Source: Gammaproteobacteria bacterium (GTDB taxonomy: Bacteria > Pseudomonadota > Gammaproteobacteria > Pseudomonadales > Ketobacteraceae). From it: 64,000 nucleotides of DNA. The position numbers were made by a program, and so were the translations under genes. The stretch spans positions 62,001 to 126,000 of the forward strand of contig JABLXQ010000021.1 of NCBI GenBank assembly GCA_013178375.1, written 5' to 3'. Under the pieces are notes generated by a model. It was not told the DNA's origin and made no database searches. It saw only the letters and a list, made by a program, of their open reading frames with translations. Position 1 is the first letter of the stretch. Each line of letters starts with the position of its first letter. Below, piece by piece: positions 27,031 to 36,807 of the stretch.

Positions 27031-27142
27031 GCGGGAACTCACGGGTGCGGGCTGGTGGAAGCGGCTGTTCTTTCAGTCTAGCCAGTTTGGCAGTTTAGTC
27101 AGTGTGGTGGTTTAGCTGGTTTCGAGAGGAAGGGCGGGCGGA

Positions 27143-27415
27143 TTATTCGCCTTCGTCGAAGCGGTTGTTGATGAGAGTTTCGATCTGCTGCAGCGCCTCT
27201 TCCGCATCATGACCGTTCACGGTGAAATCCAGCGTGGTCCCCTTGCTGGCGGCCAGCATCAGCACCGACATGATGCTCTTGGCGTCGGCGATCTGGCCGT
27301 TGCGGTTGATCTGCACGCTGCAGTCGAATTTCGACGCCGTCGCCACCAGTTTCGACGCAGCGCGCGCATGCAGACCCAGCTTGTTGATGATGATGAGCTG
27401 TTTTGTCAGTTCCAT
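27143..27415 (-). CDS. ptsO: Nitrogen-PTS phosphocarrier NPr (HPr family)
   Basis: A 90-residue HPr-like protein with the phosphorylatable His16 in LGLHARAA and the conserved AKSIMSVLML region around residues 44-53. NPr passes phosphate from EI-Ntr to EIIA-Ntr (ptsN, 28330-28782). It lies 40 bp behind rapZ, in the standard rpoN-hpf-ptsN-rapZ-ptsO order. Confidence 0.95.
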   Translation of the reverse strand: MELTKQLIIINKLGLHARAASKLVATASKFDCSVQINRNGQIADAKSIMSVLMLAASKGTTLDFTVNGHDAEEALQQIETLINNRFDEGE

Positions 27416-27455
27416 GGGGATGGGCTTTTAGAAAATCTGAAACGAGTATCGCAAG

Positions 27456-28304
27456 TTACAGCTCGCGATGTCTAGCCTGGACGTTGCTGAAACGCTGTCG
27501 CAAATGCTGCAGCAGGACTTCGGTGATGTAGACAGAGCGGTGCTGGCCGCCGGTGCAGCCGATGGCGACCGTCATGTAGCTGCGATTGTTGGCGGCGAAA
27601 CGTGGCAACCACTTGTCCAGATACGCCACGATGTCTGCAATCATTTCGCCCACGGTGTCGTGTCCGGCCAGAAAATCCTGCACTTCCTGCTCCAGTCCGG
27701 TCTTTGCGCGCAGATGCGTGATCCAGTGGGGATTGGGCAGGCAGCGCACGTCGAACACTACATCGGCGTCCTTGGGAATGCCGTTCTTGAAGCCGAAAGA
27801 TTCCACCAGTACTGCCATGGTGTCGGCAGCCTCGCCCACGCGCACCTTGATCAGGTCGCGCAGCTGGTGCAGCGTCAACGTGCTGGTGTCGATGATCAGG
27901 CTGGCGCTGGAGGCCACCGGATTCAGCATGTCCCGTTCCCGCTCGATGGCCTCGCGCAGGGTTTTTGTGTCGCTGCTGATGGGGTGCTTGCGCCGGGTTT
28001 CGCTGAAGCGCTTGATCAGGGTCTCGTCGTCGGCGTCCAGGTAGATCACCTGGCTGTCGACACCGTCGCTGATCAATTCGCGCAATACATTGGGCAGCTT
28101 CAGCAGTTGCCGGCTGGTGTTGCGCGCGTCTATGCCGATGGCGGCCATGGTGACGGGGGGATTGGAATGCGTCAGCTCCTTCATCAGGTGCTGCAGCAGG
28201 GTGACCGGAAGATTGTCGACGCAGTAGTAGCCGATATCTTCCAGCACATGCAGCGCCGTGGTTTTGCCGGAGCCGGAGCGGCCGCTGATCACCACCAGTT
28301 TCAT
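27456..28304 (-). CDS. rapZ: RNase adapter protein RapZ
   Basis: A 282-residue protein, close to the E. coli length of 284. The P-loop GRSGSGKTT (about 8-16) starts the N-terminal nucleotide-binding domain, and the C-terminal half contains VAIGCTGGQHRSVY and the H-R-S region typical of RapZ/YvcJ. In E. coli RapZ delivers the sRNA GlmZ to RNase E and so controls GlmS (amino-sugar synthesis). It is 25 bp downstream of ptsN. Confidence 0.95.
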   Translation of the reverse strand: MKLVVISGRSGSGKTTALHVLEDIGYYCVDNLPVTLLQHLMKELTHSNPPVTMAAIGIDARNTSRQLLKLPNVLRELISDGVDSQVIYLDADDETLIKRFSETRRKHPISSDTKTLREAIERERDMLNPVASSASLIIDTSTLTLHQLRDLIKVRVGEAADTMAVLVESFGFKNGIPKDADVVFDVRCLPNPHWITHLRAKTGLEQEVQDFLAGHDTVGEMIADIVAYLDKWLPRFAANNRSYMTVAIGCTGGQHRSVYITEVLLQHLRQRFSNVQARHREL

Positions 28305-28329
28305 GGCTGGGTTGCCCCTGTGCGGTCTG

Positions 28330-28782
28330 TCACAGCGGTGTCACCAGTGCGTCATAGATCGCCTGGGGCGACGGCGCGCGGCGGATGGTTTCGCGGCGGC
28401 GGTCATCGTTCAGCAGCGTGGCGATCTTGGCCAGGATGTTGAGATGTTCCTCGTGCGCGGCCTTGGGCACCAGCAGCACGAACAGCATGTCCACCGGCTG
28501 GCGGTCGATGGCGTCGAAATCCACCGGGCTCTCCAGCTTGATGAAAGTGCCGATGGCGCTGCCGCAATGAGTAGCGCGGCAATGGGGAATGGCGATGCCC
28601 TTGCCCAGTCCGGTGCTGCCCAGTTTTTCGCGGGCCACCAGGCTGTCGAACAGTTCATTCGGGTCCAGTTCGGGAAACTGCCGGGCAATCAGCCCGGCAG
28701 CGGTTTCGAGGATTTTCTTCTTGCTTGCGCCCGTCACATGGTCGAAAACCCGTTCGGGGGTGATGATCTCAGCTAGTTCCAT
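28330..28782 (-). CDS. ptsN: Nitrogen-PTS enzyme IIA (EIIA-Ntr)
   Basis: A 150-residue PTS EIIA type-2 (mannitol/fructose fold) protein. The phosphorylated His is H67 in GIAIPHCRA. It receives phosphate from NPr and regulates potassium uptake, nitrogen and stress responses rather than sugar import. It lies between hpf and rapZ in the rpoN cluster with short gaps, so operon transcription is likely. Confidence 0.95.
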   Translation of the reverse strand: MELAEIITPERVFDHVTGASKKKILETAAGLIARQFPELDPNELFDSLVAREKLGSTGLGKGIAIPHCRATHCGSAIGTFIKLESPVDFDAIDRQPVDMLFVLLVPKAAHEEHLNILAKIATLLNDDRRRETIRRAPSPQAIYDALVTPL

Positions 28783-28812
28783 AAGGTTTTACTGTGCAGG
28801 AGGAAGGAGGGC

Positions 28813-29100
28813 TTACCAGCTTTTCATCTTTTCCTTGTGCTTGACCACTTGCCGGTCCAGCTTGTCGGTCAACAGGTCGATGGCGGCGTACATGTCCTCG
28901 GATTCAGCGTTGGCGAAGAGGTCGGCGCCTTTCACCCGGATGGTGGCTTCTGCTTTCTGGCGATTCTTTTCCACGCTCAGGATCGCCTGGATGCTGGTGA
29001 TATCGCCGGTGTGGCGCTCCAGCTTTTGCAGCTTGTCGGCAACATAATCCTTCAGTGCATCAGTCACTTCTACGTGGTGTCCGCTGATGTTGATTTGCAT
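28813..29100 (-). CDS. hpf: Ribosome hibernation promoting factor, short form
   Basis: A 95-residue protein beginning MQINISGHHVEVTDALKDYV, the start of the HPF/YfiA family, with a basic C-terminus (HKEKMKSW). The short length places it with E. coli HPF rather than long HPF. It promotes 100S ribosome dimers in stationary phase. ATG 29100 is supported by GGAGT upstream; the frame extends to 29430, but that would overlap rpoN and the extra residues are not HPF-like. Confidence 0.95.
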   Translation of the reverse strand: MQINISGHHVEVTDALKDYVADKLQKLERHTGDITSIQAILSVEKNRQKAEATIRVKGADLFANAESEDMYAAIDLLTDKLDRQVVKHKEKMKSW

Positions 29101-29237
29101 AAGCCACTCCTTAATCGTGGTTGCGTTTTCATGCTTCTGCGGGTCGGAACAATAATGCTGTCCCGGTATTGGAAACTTTCCGCCAGTTTGACGGTGGGTG
29201 CAAGAGGAATATTGATCCACCGCAACCCGGCACCTGA

Positions 29238-30866
29238 TTACACCAGCCGCTTGCGCTCGTTTGACGGTGGAATGAGCATGGCCTCGCGGTATTTGGCGAT
29301 GGTGCGACGGGCCACCTGGATGTCCTGCTCGGCCAGGATGTCGGCGATCTTGCTGTCGCTCAGGGGCTTTTTCGGATTTTCCGCCGAAATCAGCTTCTTG
29401 ATGATGGCGCGGATGGCAGTGGACGAACACTCACCGCCGGAGCCGGTGCTGACATGGCTGGAAAAGAAATATTTCAGTTCAAATACACCCCGTGGCGTGT
29501 GCATGTATTTCTGGGTGGTGACACGGGAAATAGTGGATTCGTGCATGCTCACCGCTTCGGCGATGTCGTGCAGTACCAGCGGCTTCATTGCCTCTTCGCC
29601 ATATTCCAGAAAGCCGATCTGGTGTTCGACGATCTTGGTGGCCACTTTCAGCAGGGTTTCGTTGCGGCTCTGCAAGCTTTTGATAAACCAGCGCGCCTCC
29701 TGCAGGTTGTTTTTCAGGAAGGTGTTGTCGCTGCTGTTGTCGGCCCGCTGGATCAGCGAGGCGTAGCTGCTGTTCACTTTCAGCCGGGGCGTGGCTTCCG
29801 GGTTCAGTTCCACCCGCCAGCGGTTTTTGTCCTTGCGCACGATGACATCCGGGATCACATACTGGGTTTCATCGGCTTCGACACTGCTGCCGGGGTACGG
29901 GTTCAATGTCTGGACCAGCGCAATCGCCGCTTTCAGCCGGGTTTCGGTGAGTTTGGTCTTGCGCATGATCAGGGTGAAGTCGCGGGCACCCAGGGCTTCG
30001 ATGAACATGTCCACCAGCAGGATGGCGTCTTCGCGGTCGGGGCTTTTCGGCAGCTGGCGCAACTGGATCAGCAGGCATTCGCGCAGGTCGCGCGCCGCCA
30101 CACCCGGGGGATCGAACTGCTGGATGCGGTGCAGTACCGCCAGTACTTCCTGCAGTGTGACCGGGGTTTCTTCCTCGCCCTCGTCATGGTGCAACGTTAC
30201 GCCAAAGGCTTCAAGTTCCTGCTGCTGCAGGGCGACGATGTCGGCCACCACATCTTTCTGTGCCAGCACGCAGTCGCGGATTTCCTCGACGGTCTGGCTC
30301 AGATAACCCTTGGGATCGATGGCTTCGATGATGGCCATGGCGATCATCTTGTCCATGTCGGACATGGGCGTCAGGTTCAGCTGCCACAACAGGTTGTCGT
30401 AGATGGATTCGGGGGCGCTGTTGCGGCCTTCGAAGTCGTAGTCGTCGTCTTCGTGGCTGCCTGAAGAGGATGAGCCGGCGGTGCCATCGAACATGGTGTC
30501 CCAGTCGCTGTCGACCGGCAGTTCGTCAGGCATTTCCTTGTTGTTGAGATCGACGGAGGTTTCGTCTCCGTGCTGGGTGACCGGGGTGTCAGAGGAGGTG
30601 CTGTAATCAGTGGGTTTGGCAAAATCGATCAGGTCGTTGAATTCACCGGGGGCATCGGCTGCCACCACCGGGGCGTCGGCTTCGGGGCCGCCGTCGCTGT
30701 CGTCGCTGCTGCGCTCTTCCATCTCCAGCAGCGGATTGGAATCCAGTGCCTCCTGGATTTCCGCCTGTAGATCGAGGGTGGATAGCTGGAGCAGGCGGAT
30801 AGCCTGCTGCAGCTGGGGGGTCATGGTGAGGTGTTGGCCAATTTTTAGCTGTAAAGACGGCTTCAT
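29238..30866 (-). CDS. rpoN: RNA polymerase sigma-54 factor RpoN
   Basis: A 542-residue sigma-54. Region I starts [20 protein letters not shown], the Gln/Leu-rich activator-contact region; an acidic region II follows (about 55-165, many Asp/Ser); core-binding and DNA-binding region III end with the RpoN box [10 protein letters not shown] near residue 521. It directs nitrogen, motility and carbon genes through AAA+ activators. A sigma-70-like promoter upstream is described separately. It is about 190 bp downstream of lptB. Confidence 0.97.
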   Translation of the reverse strand: MKPSLQLKIGQHLTMTPQLQQAIRLLQLSTLDLQAEIQEALDSNPLLEMEERSSDDSDGGPEADAPVVAADAPGEFNDLIDFAKPTDYSTSSDTPVTQHGDETSVDLNNKEMPDELPVDSDWDTMFDGTAGSSSSGSHEDDDYDFEGRNSAPESIYDNLLWQLNLTPMSDMDKMIAMAIIEAIDPKGYLSQTVEEIRDCVLAQKDVVADIVALQQQELEAFGVTLHHDEGEEETPVTLQEVLAVLHRIQQFDPPGVAARDLRECLLIQLRQLPKSPDREDAILLVDMFIEALGARDFTLIMRKTKLTETRLKAAIALVQTLNPYPGSSVEADETQYVIPDVIVRKDKNRWRVELNPEATPRLKVNSSYASLIQRADNSSDNTFLKNNLQEARWFIKSLQSRNETLLKVATKIVEHQIGFLEYGEEAMKPLVLHDIAEAVSMHESTISRVTTQKYMHTPRGVFELKYFFSSHVSTGSGGECSSTAIRAIIKKLISAENPKKPLSDSKIADILAEQDIQVARRTIAKYREAMLIPPSNERKRLV

Positions 30867-30997
30867 TGATACCTGTTTACTTTACGTCCGGAATACGTGG
30901 GGTCCACCTGCGCGACGACTGCGCCCTGTTTGAAACGCTGCCAAATTACACTCAATTTCAATGAGTTACTTGGCTGCGCGAACGTCCTTTCCTTTCA

Positions 30998-31026
30998 ATT
31001 GTAAGAGCGAAGCGGCGTCAAAGCAA
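30998..31026 (-). promoter_or_regulatory. Predicted sigma-70 promoter for rpoN
   Basis: Read on the minus strand, TTGCTT (31026-31021) and TACAAT (31003-30998) are separated by exactly 17 bases, about 130 bases upstream of the rpoN start. It would transcribe rpoN and the following genes. The assignment is by consensus only. Confidence 0.5.
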
Positions 31027-31054
31027 TTTGCATGCCTGAAATACCTTAGAACTT

Positions 31055-31780
31055 TTACATCTGGAATTGCTGGCCCAGATAAACGTCACGCACTTTCTGA
31101 TTTTGCAGGATCAGTGAGGGCTCACCTTCGGCAATGATGTGCCCTTCGCTGACGATGTAGGCCTTCTCGCAGATGTCCAGGGTGTCACGTACGTTGTGGT
31201 CGGTGATCAGCACGCCGATGCCCCGTTCCTTGAGGTGGGTGATGATCTGCTTGATGTCGGCCACCGAGATGGGATCAACCCCGGCGAAGGGTTCGTCCAG
31301 CAGGATGAAGGCGGGGTCCATCGCCAGGGCGCGGGCGATTTCCACCCGGCGCCGCTCACCGCCGGACAGGGCCTGGCCCAGGGATTCGGCAATGTGGCCA
31401 ATGTGGAATTCCTGCAGCAACTGCTCCATTTTTTCCACCCGCTGCTTGCGGTTCAGTTCCTTGCGGGTTTCCAGGATCGCCATGATGTTTTCCTTCACCT
31501 TGAGGCGGCGGAATACCGAGGCTTCCTGCGGCAGATAGCCGATGCCCCGGGCAGCGCGGCCGTGCATGGGCAGGTGGGTGATGTCGGTGTCGTCGATGAT
31601 GATGCGGCCTTTGTCCTGGGGCACGATGCCGATGATCATGTAGAAGCAGGTGGTTTTGCCGGCGCCGTTGGGGCCCAGCAGGCCCACGATCTGGCCGCTT
31701 TCGATGGAGATGGAGACGTCTTCCACCACCTTGCGACCCTTGTAGCTCTTGGCGAGATGGGAAGCGCTGAGTCGACTCAT
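31055..31780 (-). CDS. lptB: LPS export ABC transporter ATPase LptB
   Basis: A 241-residue ABC ATPase with Walker [10 protein letters not shown] (about 36-44), signature LSGGERRR and Walker [13 protein letters not shown]. LptB powers extraction of LPS from the inner membrane with LptFG and LptC. Its start overlaps the lptA stop by 4 bp, and the lptC-lptA-lptB order upstream of rpoN is standard. Confidence 0.97.
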   Translation of the reverse strand: MSRLSASHLAKSYKGRKVVEDVSISIESGQIVGLLGPNGAGKTTCFYMIIGIVPQDKGRIIIDDTDITHLPMHGRAARGIGYLPQEASVFRRLKVKENIMAILETRKELNRKQRVEKMEQLLQEFHIGHIAESLGQALSGGERRRVEIARALAMDPAFILLDEPFAGVDPISVADIKQIITHLKERGIGVLITDHNVRDTLDICEKAYIVSEGHIIAEGEPSLILQNQKVRDVYLGQQFQM

Positions 31781-32373
31781 GGGGCTTTCTGGTCCGGGGC
31801 AGGAGCGGCGGGAGCAGGTGTGCCGGGCGCCGGGACGACCGGCTCCGGCGCGATTTCGGCGGCGGAGGGCAGGATCATCTCGACCCGGCCCTTGCCTTCC
31901 TCACCCTTGGGCGTGCTGGTGGACTGGCCCACCGCCCGCAACCGCTGACTCTGGATTTCGTAGACGATTTCCTCGCCCTTGAACACGTTTTCATTCTGCG
32001 TGATGGAGGCGGTGCGCTTGAGGATCAGGGTCTGTTCCTTCACTCGATACTCGATGTTGCGGGCGGTGGCCACCACTGCCGCCTGGTTGGCGGTGGGTAC
32101 CTGGGAAAAGTTGGCGGGCGTGCCGTCGGCGGACACCTTGTCCACCTTGCCCTGGGCGGTCTGGATATGCAGCTTTTCCGCATTGATTTTCAGGGTGCCC
32201 TGGGTGAGCACCACGTTGCCGGTGTAAGTGGCGGTGCCGGCCTTGTCGTCCAGTGTGGCGCTGTCGGCGACGATTTTCAGCGGTTGCTGGCGATCGCTGT
32301 CCAGTGCCGAGGCCGCGGGTGTCGCCAGCAGCAGGGCGGAGAGCAGGAGCAGTTCAGGATTTTTCAGGTTCAT
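31777..32373 (-). CDS. lptA: LPS periplasmic bridge protein LptA
   Basis: A 198-residue protein with a signal peptide (about 1-23, ending SA-LDSDRQ) and the OstA/LptA beta-jellyroll (about 30-160, beginning [20 protein letters not shown]). LptA bridges the LPS route between LptC and LptD. The C-terminus carries a Pro/Ala-rich tail ([18 protein letters not shown]), longer than in E. coli. It overlaps lptC by 20 bp and lptB by 4 bp. Confidence 0.94.
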   Translation of the reverse strand: MNLKNPELLLLSALLLATPAASALDSDRQQPLKIVADSATLDDKAGTATYTGNVVLTQGTLKINAEKLHIQTAQGKVDKVSADGTPANFSQVPTANQAAVVATARNIEYRVKEQTLILKRTASITQNENVFKGEEIVYEIQSQRLRAVGQSTSTPKGEEGKGRVEMILPSAAEIAPEPVVPAPGTPAPAAPAPDQKAP

Positions 32374-32926
32374 AAATGCTGGTCACCTGACTTTTCAGTG
32401 TCAGTTTGTTGGTGTTCAGATCGGCGTCCAGGCCCAGTGCCTCGATGTAGAGGCCTTGCTGGCGGATGACAATCTTGTCGTTGGTGCTGGCCTGCGAGGT
32501 GCGCGGATACAGGGTCAGCGTGGGCGTTTCCATGATGGCGGCCCGTTCCACGCCCTGCTGCACGACCACTACATTGCCATGCAGGAACAGTTTATCCCCC
32601 TGGGCGTCGGAGTGGGCCTCGTCGGCCATGGTTTTCCAGGCAGGTAGCTGGTCTTTGAAGACCAGGACGTCAGGGCGGAACATGTGGTTTTCGTTGGCCT
32701 CGATGAACTGCAGCATGCGGGCGGCGTGGAGCTGGTATTGCTTGTTGCCCTGTTCGTCGAAACTGGTCTGGTCCACCAGCAATGCCACCAGGTCTGGCTG
32801 GGCTTCCTCGCCGGTCTGGGCCGGTTCGGATTCAAACCATTCGTCCCACCCGCTGTAAGACAGCAGCGCGACGATCATCAGACCGAGCAGCATGCTGGTG
32901 AGGGTGGCTTGCAGGCTCTGTTTCAT
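32354..32926 (-). CDS. lptC: LPS export protein LptC
   Basis: A 190-residue protein with one N-terminal membrane helix (about 9-25) and a periplasmic LptC jellyroll containing the family pattern (QYQLHAARMLQFIE, then LFLHGNVVVVQ). LptC connects the LptBFG extractor with LptA. Position between kdsC and lptA, with a 20-bp overlap with lptA, is diagnostic. Confidence 0.93.
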   Translation of the reverse strand: MKQSLQATLTSMLLGLMIVALLSYSGWDEWFESEPAQTGEEAQPDLVALLVDQTSFDEQGNKQYQLHAARMLQFIEANENHMFRPDVLVFKDQLPAWKTMADEAHSDAQGDKLFLHGNVVVVQQGVERAAIMETPTLTLYPRTSQASTNDKIVIRQQGLYIEALGLDADLNTNKLTLKSQVTSIYEPEKS

Positions 32927-32942
32927 GAATGCGCGACGGCCA

Positions 32943-33473
32943 TCAGTTCATGTAGCCGTCGAGGATGCCGTCGAGGGTGCCCTGCGCGGCCATCAGCCAT
33001 TCGCAGAATTCCCGTACCGCGCCGTCGCCGCCGCCCCTGGTCATGACCATGTCGGCATGCTCGCGCACGATGGGCAGGGCATCGGCCACTGCCACGCCGA
33101 TGCCGGCAAAGCGGATGGCAGACAGATCCGGCAGGTCGTCGCCCATGTAGGCCACTTCGTGGGCCTGGATCCCCATGGGCGCCATCATTTCTTTCAGCGC
33201 GACGATCTTGTCTTCACGACCCTGCACCAGCTTGCTGATTTTCAGGTCGCTGGCGCGCTTCTTTACCAGCTCGGACGTGCGGCCGGTGATGATGGCGATT
33301 TCCACGCCGGTGGACCGCAGCAGCTTGATGCCAAGGCCGTCCTTGACGTTGAAGGCCTTGGTCTCGTTGCCGAAATCGGTGTAGTAGAGGCGGCCGTCGG
33401 TCATGACACCGTCGATGTCGAAGGCAACCAGCTTGATGGCGCGGGCGCGGCGGCGCAGTTCGTCCATGTCCAT
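32943..33473 (-). CDS. kdsC: Kdo-8-phosphate phosphatase KdsC
   Basis: A 176-residue HAD-superfamily phosphatase with catalytic Asp19/Asp21 in FDIDGVMTDG, TGR motif near residue 62 and GDDLPDL near 112. It releases Kdo from Kdo-8-phosphate for LPS core synthesis. It lies 4 bp behind kdsD, which supplies the pathway's first step. Confidence 0.96.
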   Translation of the reverse strand: MDMDELRRRARAIKLVAFDIDGVMTDGRLYYTDFGNETKAFNVKDGLGIKLLRSTGVEIAIITGRTSELVKKRASDLKISKLVQGREDKIVALKEMMAPMGIQAHEVAYMGDDLPDLSAIRFAGIGVAVADALPIVREHADMVMTRGGGDGAVREFCEWLMAAQGTLDGILDGYMN

Positions 33474-33477
33474 CGCC

Positions 33478-34446
33478 TTACACCACGCCGGCGCGCAGCA
33501 GATCGTGCATGTTCAGCGCACCGGCAGGTTTGCCGTCGCTGTCCAGCACCATCAGTGCGGTGATTTTTTTCTGGTCCATCAGGTTCAACGCTTCCACGGC
33601 CAGCACATGGGCCTGCACGGTTTTCGGATTTTTGGTCATCACGTCGCGGATCGGCATGTTCTTCAGGTCGGCGCCATGATCCAGCGCGCGACGCAGGTCG
33701 CCGTCGGTGAAGATGCCAGACAGCTTGCCGCTGTGATCAATCACGCCGGTCATGCCCAGGCCCTTGCTGCTCATTTCCAGCAGAGCATGGCTGACGGTGG
33801 TGTCATCCTTGACCAGGGGAATGTCGTTGCCGGTGCGCATGATGTTTTCCACCAGCAGCAGCAGGCGGCGGCCCAGGCTGCCACCGGGATGCGACAACGC
33901 GAAATCGTCTGAGGTGAAACCGCGGGCTTCCAGCAGTGCGACCGCAAGTGCGTCGCCCATCACCAGGGTTGCGGTGGTGCTGGCAGTGGGGGCCAGTCCG
34001 AGCGGACAGGCTTCTTCCTTTACGGCCACATCCAGATTGACGTCGGCCTGGGTGGCCAGCGGCGATGTGGGGACACCGGTCATGCTGATCAGGGAGGCGC
34101 CCTTGCGCTTGATCAGCGGCACGATGGTGACGATTTCTTCGGTCTTGCCGGAGTTGGAGATGGCGATGACCACGTCGGTGCCGGTGATCATGCCCAGGTC
34201 ACCGTGGCTGGCTTCGCCCGGATGGACGAAAAAAGCCGGGGTGCCGGTGCTGGCCAGGGTGGCGGCGATCTTGGTGCCGATATGGCCGGACTTGCCCATG
34301 CCAGTGACGATGACACGGCCTTTGCAGGCCAGGATGATCTGGCAGGCGCGGGCAAACTTGGCGTCGATGCGGGCGTGCAGGGCCTGGGTGGCCGCTGCCT
34401 CAATATCGACGACGCGCTGGCCGGTGCGGATGAAATCGAATTCCAT
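33478..34446 (-). CDS. kdsD: Arabinose-5-phosphate isomerase KdsD
   Basis: A 322-residue SIS-CBS protein: the SIS sugar-isomerase domain (about 35-170, with VTGMGKSGHIGTKIAATLAS in the sugar-binding loop) and two CBS domains (about 205-320). It interconverts ribulose-5-P and arabinose-5-P for Kdo synthesis. It heads the kdsD-kdsC-lptC-lptA-lptB unit and is divergent from mlaF. Confidence 0.96.
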   Translation of the reverse strand: MEFDFIRTGQRVVDIEAAATQALHARIDAKFARACQIILACKGRVIVTGMGKSGHIGTKIAATLASTGTPAFFVHPGEASHGDLGMITGTDVVIAISNSGKTEEIVTIVPLIKRKGASLISMTGVPTSPLATQADVNLDVAVKEEACPLGLAPTASTTATLVMGDALAVALLEARGFTSDDFALSHPGGSLGRRLLLLVENIMRTGNDIPLVKDDTTVSHALLEMSSKGLGMTGVIDHSGKLSGIFTDGDLRRALDHGADLKNMPIRDVMTKNPKTVQAHVLAVEALNLMDQKKITALMVLDSDGKPAGALNMHDLLRAGVV

Positions 34447-34632
34447 GGTGTGCGTGTCCTCGGGGGGCTGCGGTCACGGTGGGGCCCAGTGTAAACCAAT
34501 CGGGCGCGAACTGTCAGATCCGTTCCCTGCTCCCCTGTGCTGCAAAAGCTGACCGGCAAAAGCGGCAGCAATTTAATGAGAATCCGTCGACCCTGCAAGT
34601 GTGACCACGGATTTTTCCTTTACCGGCCGGAA

Positions 34633-34641
34633 TGCTATAGT
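34633..34641 (+). promoter_or_regulatory. Predicted extended -10 promoter of the mla operon
   Basis: TGC followed by TATAGT (34636-34641) is an extended -10 element, about 70 bases upstream of mlaF. No good -35 is seen at 17 bases. Transcription would start just downstream, inside the tandem repeat. Confidence 0.4.
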
Positions 34642-34680
34642 GCGGCCCTTATATAAAGTGTGCGGCCCCTATATAAAGTG
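34641..34680. repeat. Two tandem 20-bp units upstream of mlaF
   Basis: Units 34641-34660 and 34661-34680 are identical except for one base (T or C at unit position 9). Each carries TATAAA (34652-34657 and 34672-34677), so duplication created two further -10-like boxes next to the predicted promoter. It may be a local slippage duplication or a regulator-binding direct repeat. Confidence 0.9.
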
Positions 34681-34710
34681 CGCGTGCATCTGCCAGTCGA
34701 TAGGACGTTC

Positions 34711-35526
34711 ATGTCACCCAATCCCGAAAACTATGTTGAGATCCGCAATATGTCCTTTTCCCGGGGCGAGCGGGCGATCTACAACAACGTCAATATCCGC
34801 ATCCGCAAGGGCAAGGTCACTGCGATCATGGGGCCCAGCGGCACCGGCAAGACCACACTGCTGCGACTGATCGGTGGCCAGCTCAAGCCTGACCAGGGCG
34901 AGATTTTTGTGGATGGCCACAACATTCCCACGCTGAGCCGCAAGGAACTGTTCCAGGTGCGCAGCAAGATGGGCATGCTGTTCCAGAGCGGCGCGCTCTT
35001 TACTGATATTTCCGTATTCGAGAACGTGGCCTTTCCGCTGCGGGTGCACACGCGGTTGCCGGAAGACATGATCCGCGATCTGGTGCTGATGAAGTTGCAG
35101 GCCGTGGGTCTGCGTGGCGCCAAGGATCTGATGCCGAGCGAACTGTCCGGTGGCATGGCGCGGCGGGCGGCACTGGCGCGGGCCATTGCGCTGGACCCGG
35201 AACTGGTGATGTACGACGAACCCTTTGCCGGCCAGGACCCGATGGCCATGGGTGTGGTGGTGCAGCTGGTGCGGCTGCTCAACGACGCGCTGGGGCATAC
35301 CAGCATCGTGGTGTCCCATGACGTGCACGAGACCGCGAGCATTGCCGACTATATCTATGTGATCGCCGATGGCGAGGTGATCGGCGAGGGCACCTCTGCG
35401 GAAGTGATGAATTCCAGCCTGCCCCGGGTGCGCCAGTTCATGCAGGGTTTGCCGGACGGCCCGGTGCCGTTCCATTATCCGGCGCGCAAGCTGGGCGACG
35501 ATTTCCTGCGGGGGAAACAGGCATGA
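34711..35526 (+). CDS. mlaF: Phospholipid ABC transporter ATPase MlaF
   Basis: A 271-residue ABC ATPase with Walker [10 protein letters not shown] (about 43-51), signature LSGGMARR and Walker [13 protein letters not shown]. With MlaE, MlaD and MlaB it forms the inner-membrane complex that keeps phospholipids out of the outer leaflet of the outer membrane. ATG 34711 has AGGA upstream and matches the family start; an in-frame upstream ATG at 34660 lies in the tandem repeat. It overlaps mlaE by 4 bp. Confidence 0.96.
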   Translation: MSPNPENYVEIRNMSFSRGERAIYNNVNIRIRKGKVTAIMGPSGTGKTTLLRLIGGQLKPDQGEIFVDGHNIPTLSRKELFQVRSKMGMLFQSGALFTDISVFENVAFPLRVHTRLPEDMIRDLVLMKLQAVGLRGAKDLMPSELSGGMARRAALARAIALDPELVMYDEPFAGQDPMAMGVVVQLVRLLNDALGHTSIVVSHDVHETASIADYIYVIADGEVIGEGTSAEVMNSSLPRVRQFMQGLPDGPVPFHYPARKLGDDFLRGKQA

Positions 35527-36305
35527 TCGATCGCGTTCGCCTGCTGGGCCGCAACGGTCTGGATATTCTCAATGCCTTTGGCCGCTCTGGCCTGTTCATC
35601 TTCCACTCCCTGTGGGCGCTGCCCAATCTGCGCACCAGTTTTCCGCTGGTGGTGAAGCAGATCTATTCGGTGGGTGTACTGTCGCTGGTGATCATCGTGG
35701 TGTCCGGCCTGTTTATCGGCATGGTGCTGGCGCTGCAGGGTTACAACATTCTGAACCGTTTCGGCAGTGAACAGGCGCTGGGCCAGATGGTGGCGCTGAG
35801 CCTGCTGCGGGAACTGGGGCCGGTGGTGGCGGCGCTATTGTTTGCCGGTCGTGCCGGTTCCGCACTGACTGCTGAGATTGGCCTGATGAAAGCCACTGAA
35901 CAGCTGGCCAGCCTGGAAATGATCGGGGTGGACCCTTTGCGCCGCATCATCGCGCCGCGTTTCTGGGCCGGCTTCATCTGCATGCCGACCCTGGCACTGA
36001 TCTTTTCCGCCGTCGGCATCTGGGGCGGCTATCTGGTGGGCGTGCCCTGGCTGGGTGTGGACGACGGTTCGTTCTGGGCCAACATGCAGGACAGCGTGGA
36101 CTGGGGCGAAGATGTCATGAACGGCGTGATCAAGAGTTTCGCCTTCGGCACCGTGGTGACCTGGATCGCCGTGTTCCAGGGCTATGACACCATGCCCACC
36201 TCTGAAGGCATCAGCCGCGCCACCACCCGCACCGTGGTGTATTCCTCCCTCGCCGTGCTGGGCCTGGACTTCCTTTTAACCGCAGTCATGTTTGGAGATC
36301 TGTAA
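35523..36305 (+). CDS. mlaE: Phospholipid ABC transporter permease MlaE
   Basis: A 260-residue MlaE/YrbE permease with about five or six membrane segments and the conserved [23 protein letters not shown]-type region (around residues 78-105, quoted in part as [20 protein letters not shown]). It is the channel half of the MlaFEDB complex. Its start overlaps the mlaF stop (ATGA), and mlaD begins 1 bp after its stop. Confidence 0.96.
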   Translation: MIDRVRLLGRNGLDILNAFGRSGLFIFHSLWALPNLRTSFPLVVKQIYSVGVLSLVIIVVSGLFIGMVLALQGYNILNRFGSEQALGQMVALSLLRELGPVVAALLFAGRAGSALTAEIGLMKATEQLASLEMIGVDPLRRIIAPRFWAGFICMPTLALIFSAVGIWGGYLVGVPWLGVDDGSFWANMQDSVDWGEDVMNGVIKSFAFGTVVTWIAVFQGYDTMPTSEGISRATTRTVVYSSLAVLGLDFLLTAVMFGDL

Positions 36306-36306
36306 G

Positions 36307-36807
36307 ATGCGCATGCGTACCCTGGAACTGACCGTCGGCGCTTTCATGCTGGCGGGTCTGCTGGCGCTGGTGTTCCTGGCGCTGCGGGTGAGCGGTCTCA
36401 GCGCCGACAGCGGCGAGGACACCTACCGTATCAAGGCCAAGTTCGAGAACATCGGTGGCCTCACCGTGCGGGCCAAGGTCACCATGGCCGGCGTGGTGAT
36501 CGGGCGGGTCGCCAACATCTATCTGGATCGCGAGGATTTCGTCGGCGTGGTGGAGATGGATGTCTACAAGAGCGTGAACAACCTCTCCACGGATTCCTCG
36601 GCCTCCATTCTCACCGCCGGCGTGCTGGGCGAGAAGTACATCGGCATCACGGTGGGCGCCGAAGAGGAGAATCTGAAGGAAGGGGATGAGATCGTCGACA
36701 CCCAGTCAGCCATGGTGCTGGAGGATCTGGTGGCCAAGTTCGTGGTGGGCAAGGTGAGCGAGGGCGGCTCCGCCGAAGATGCGCCGAAGGATGACGCCAG
36801 TGAGTAA
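36307..36807 (+). CDS. mlaD: MCE-domain lipid-binding protein MlaD
   Basis: A 166-residue protein with one N-terminal membrane helix (about 8-30) and an MCE domain (about 38-120, with VRAKVTMAGVVIGRV and ILTAGVLGEKYIGI). MlaD hexamers bind phospholipid on the periplasmic face of the MlaFE complex. ATG 36307 follows GGAG at 9 bases; a TTG at 36292 is in frame but unlikely. Directly downstream is mlaB, not mlaC. Confidence 0.95.
   Translation: MRMRTLELTVGAFMLAGLLALVFLALRVSGLSADSGEDTYRIKAKFENIGGLTVRAKVTMAGVVIGRVANIYLDREDFVGVVEMDVYKSVNNLSTDSSASILTAGVLGEKYIGITVGAEEENLKEGDEIVDTQSAMVLEDLVAKFVVGKVSEGGSAEDAPKDDASE

Noticed and set aside
27043-27142. Repeating AGTTTAG-like strings in the ptsO-mgtE gap
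   Set aside because: Units are too short and degenerate to call a repeat array.
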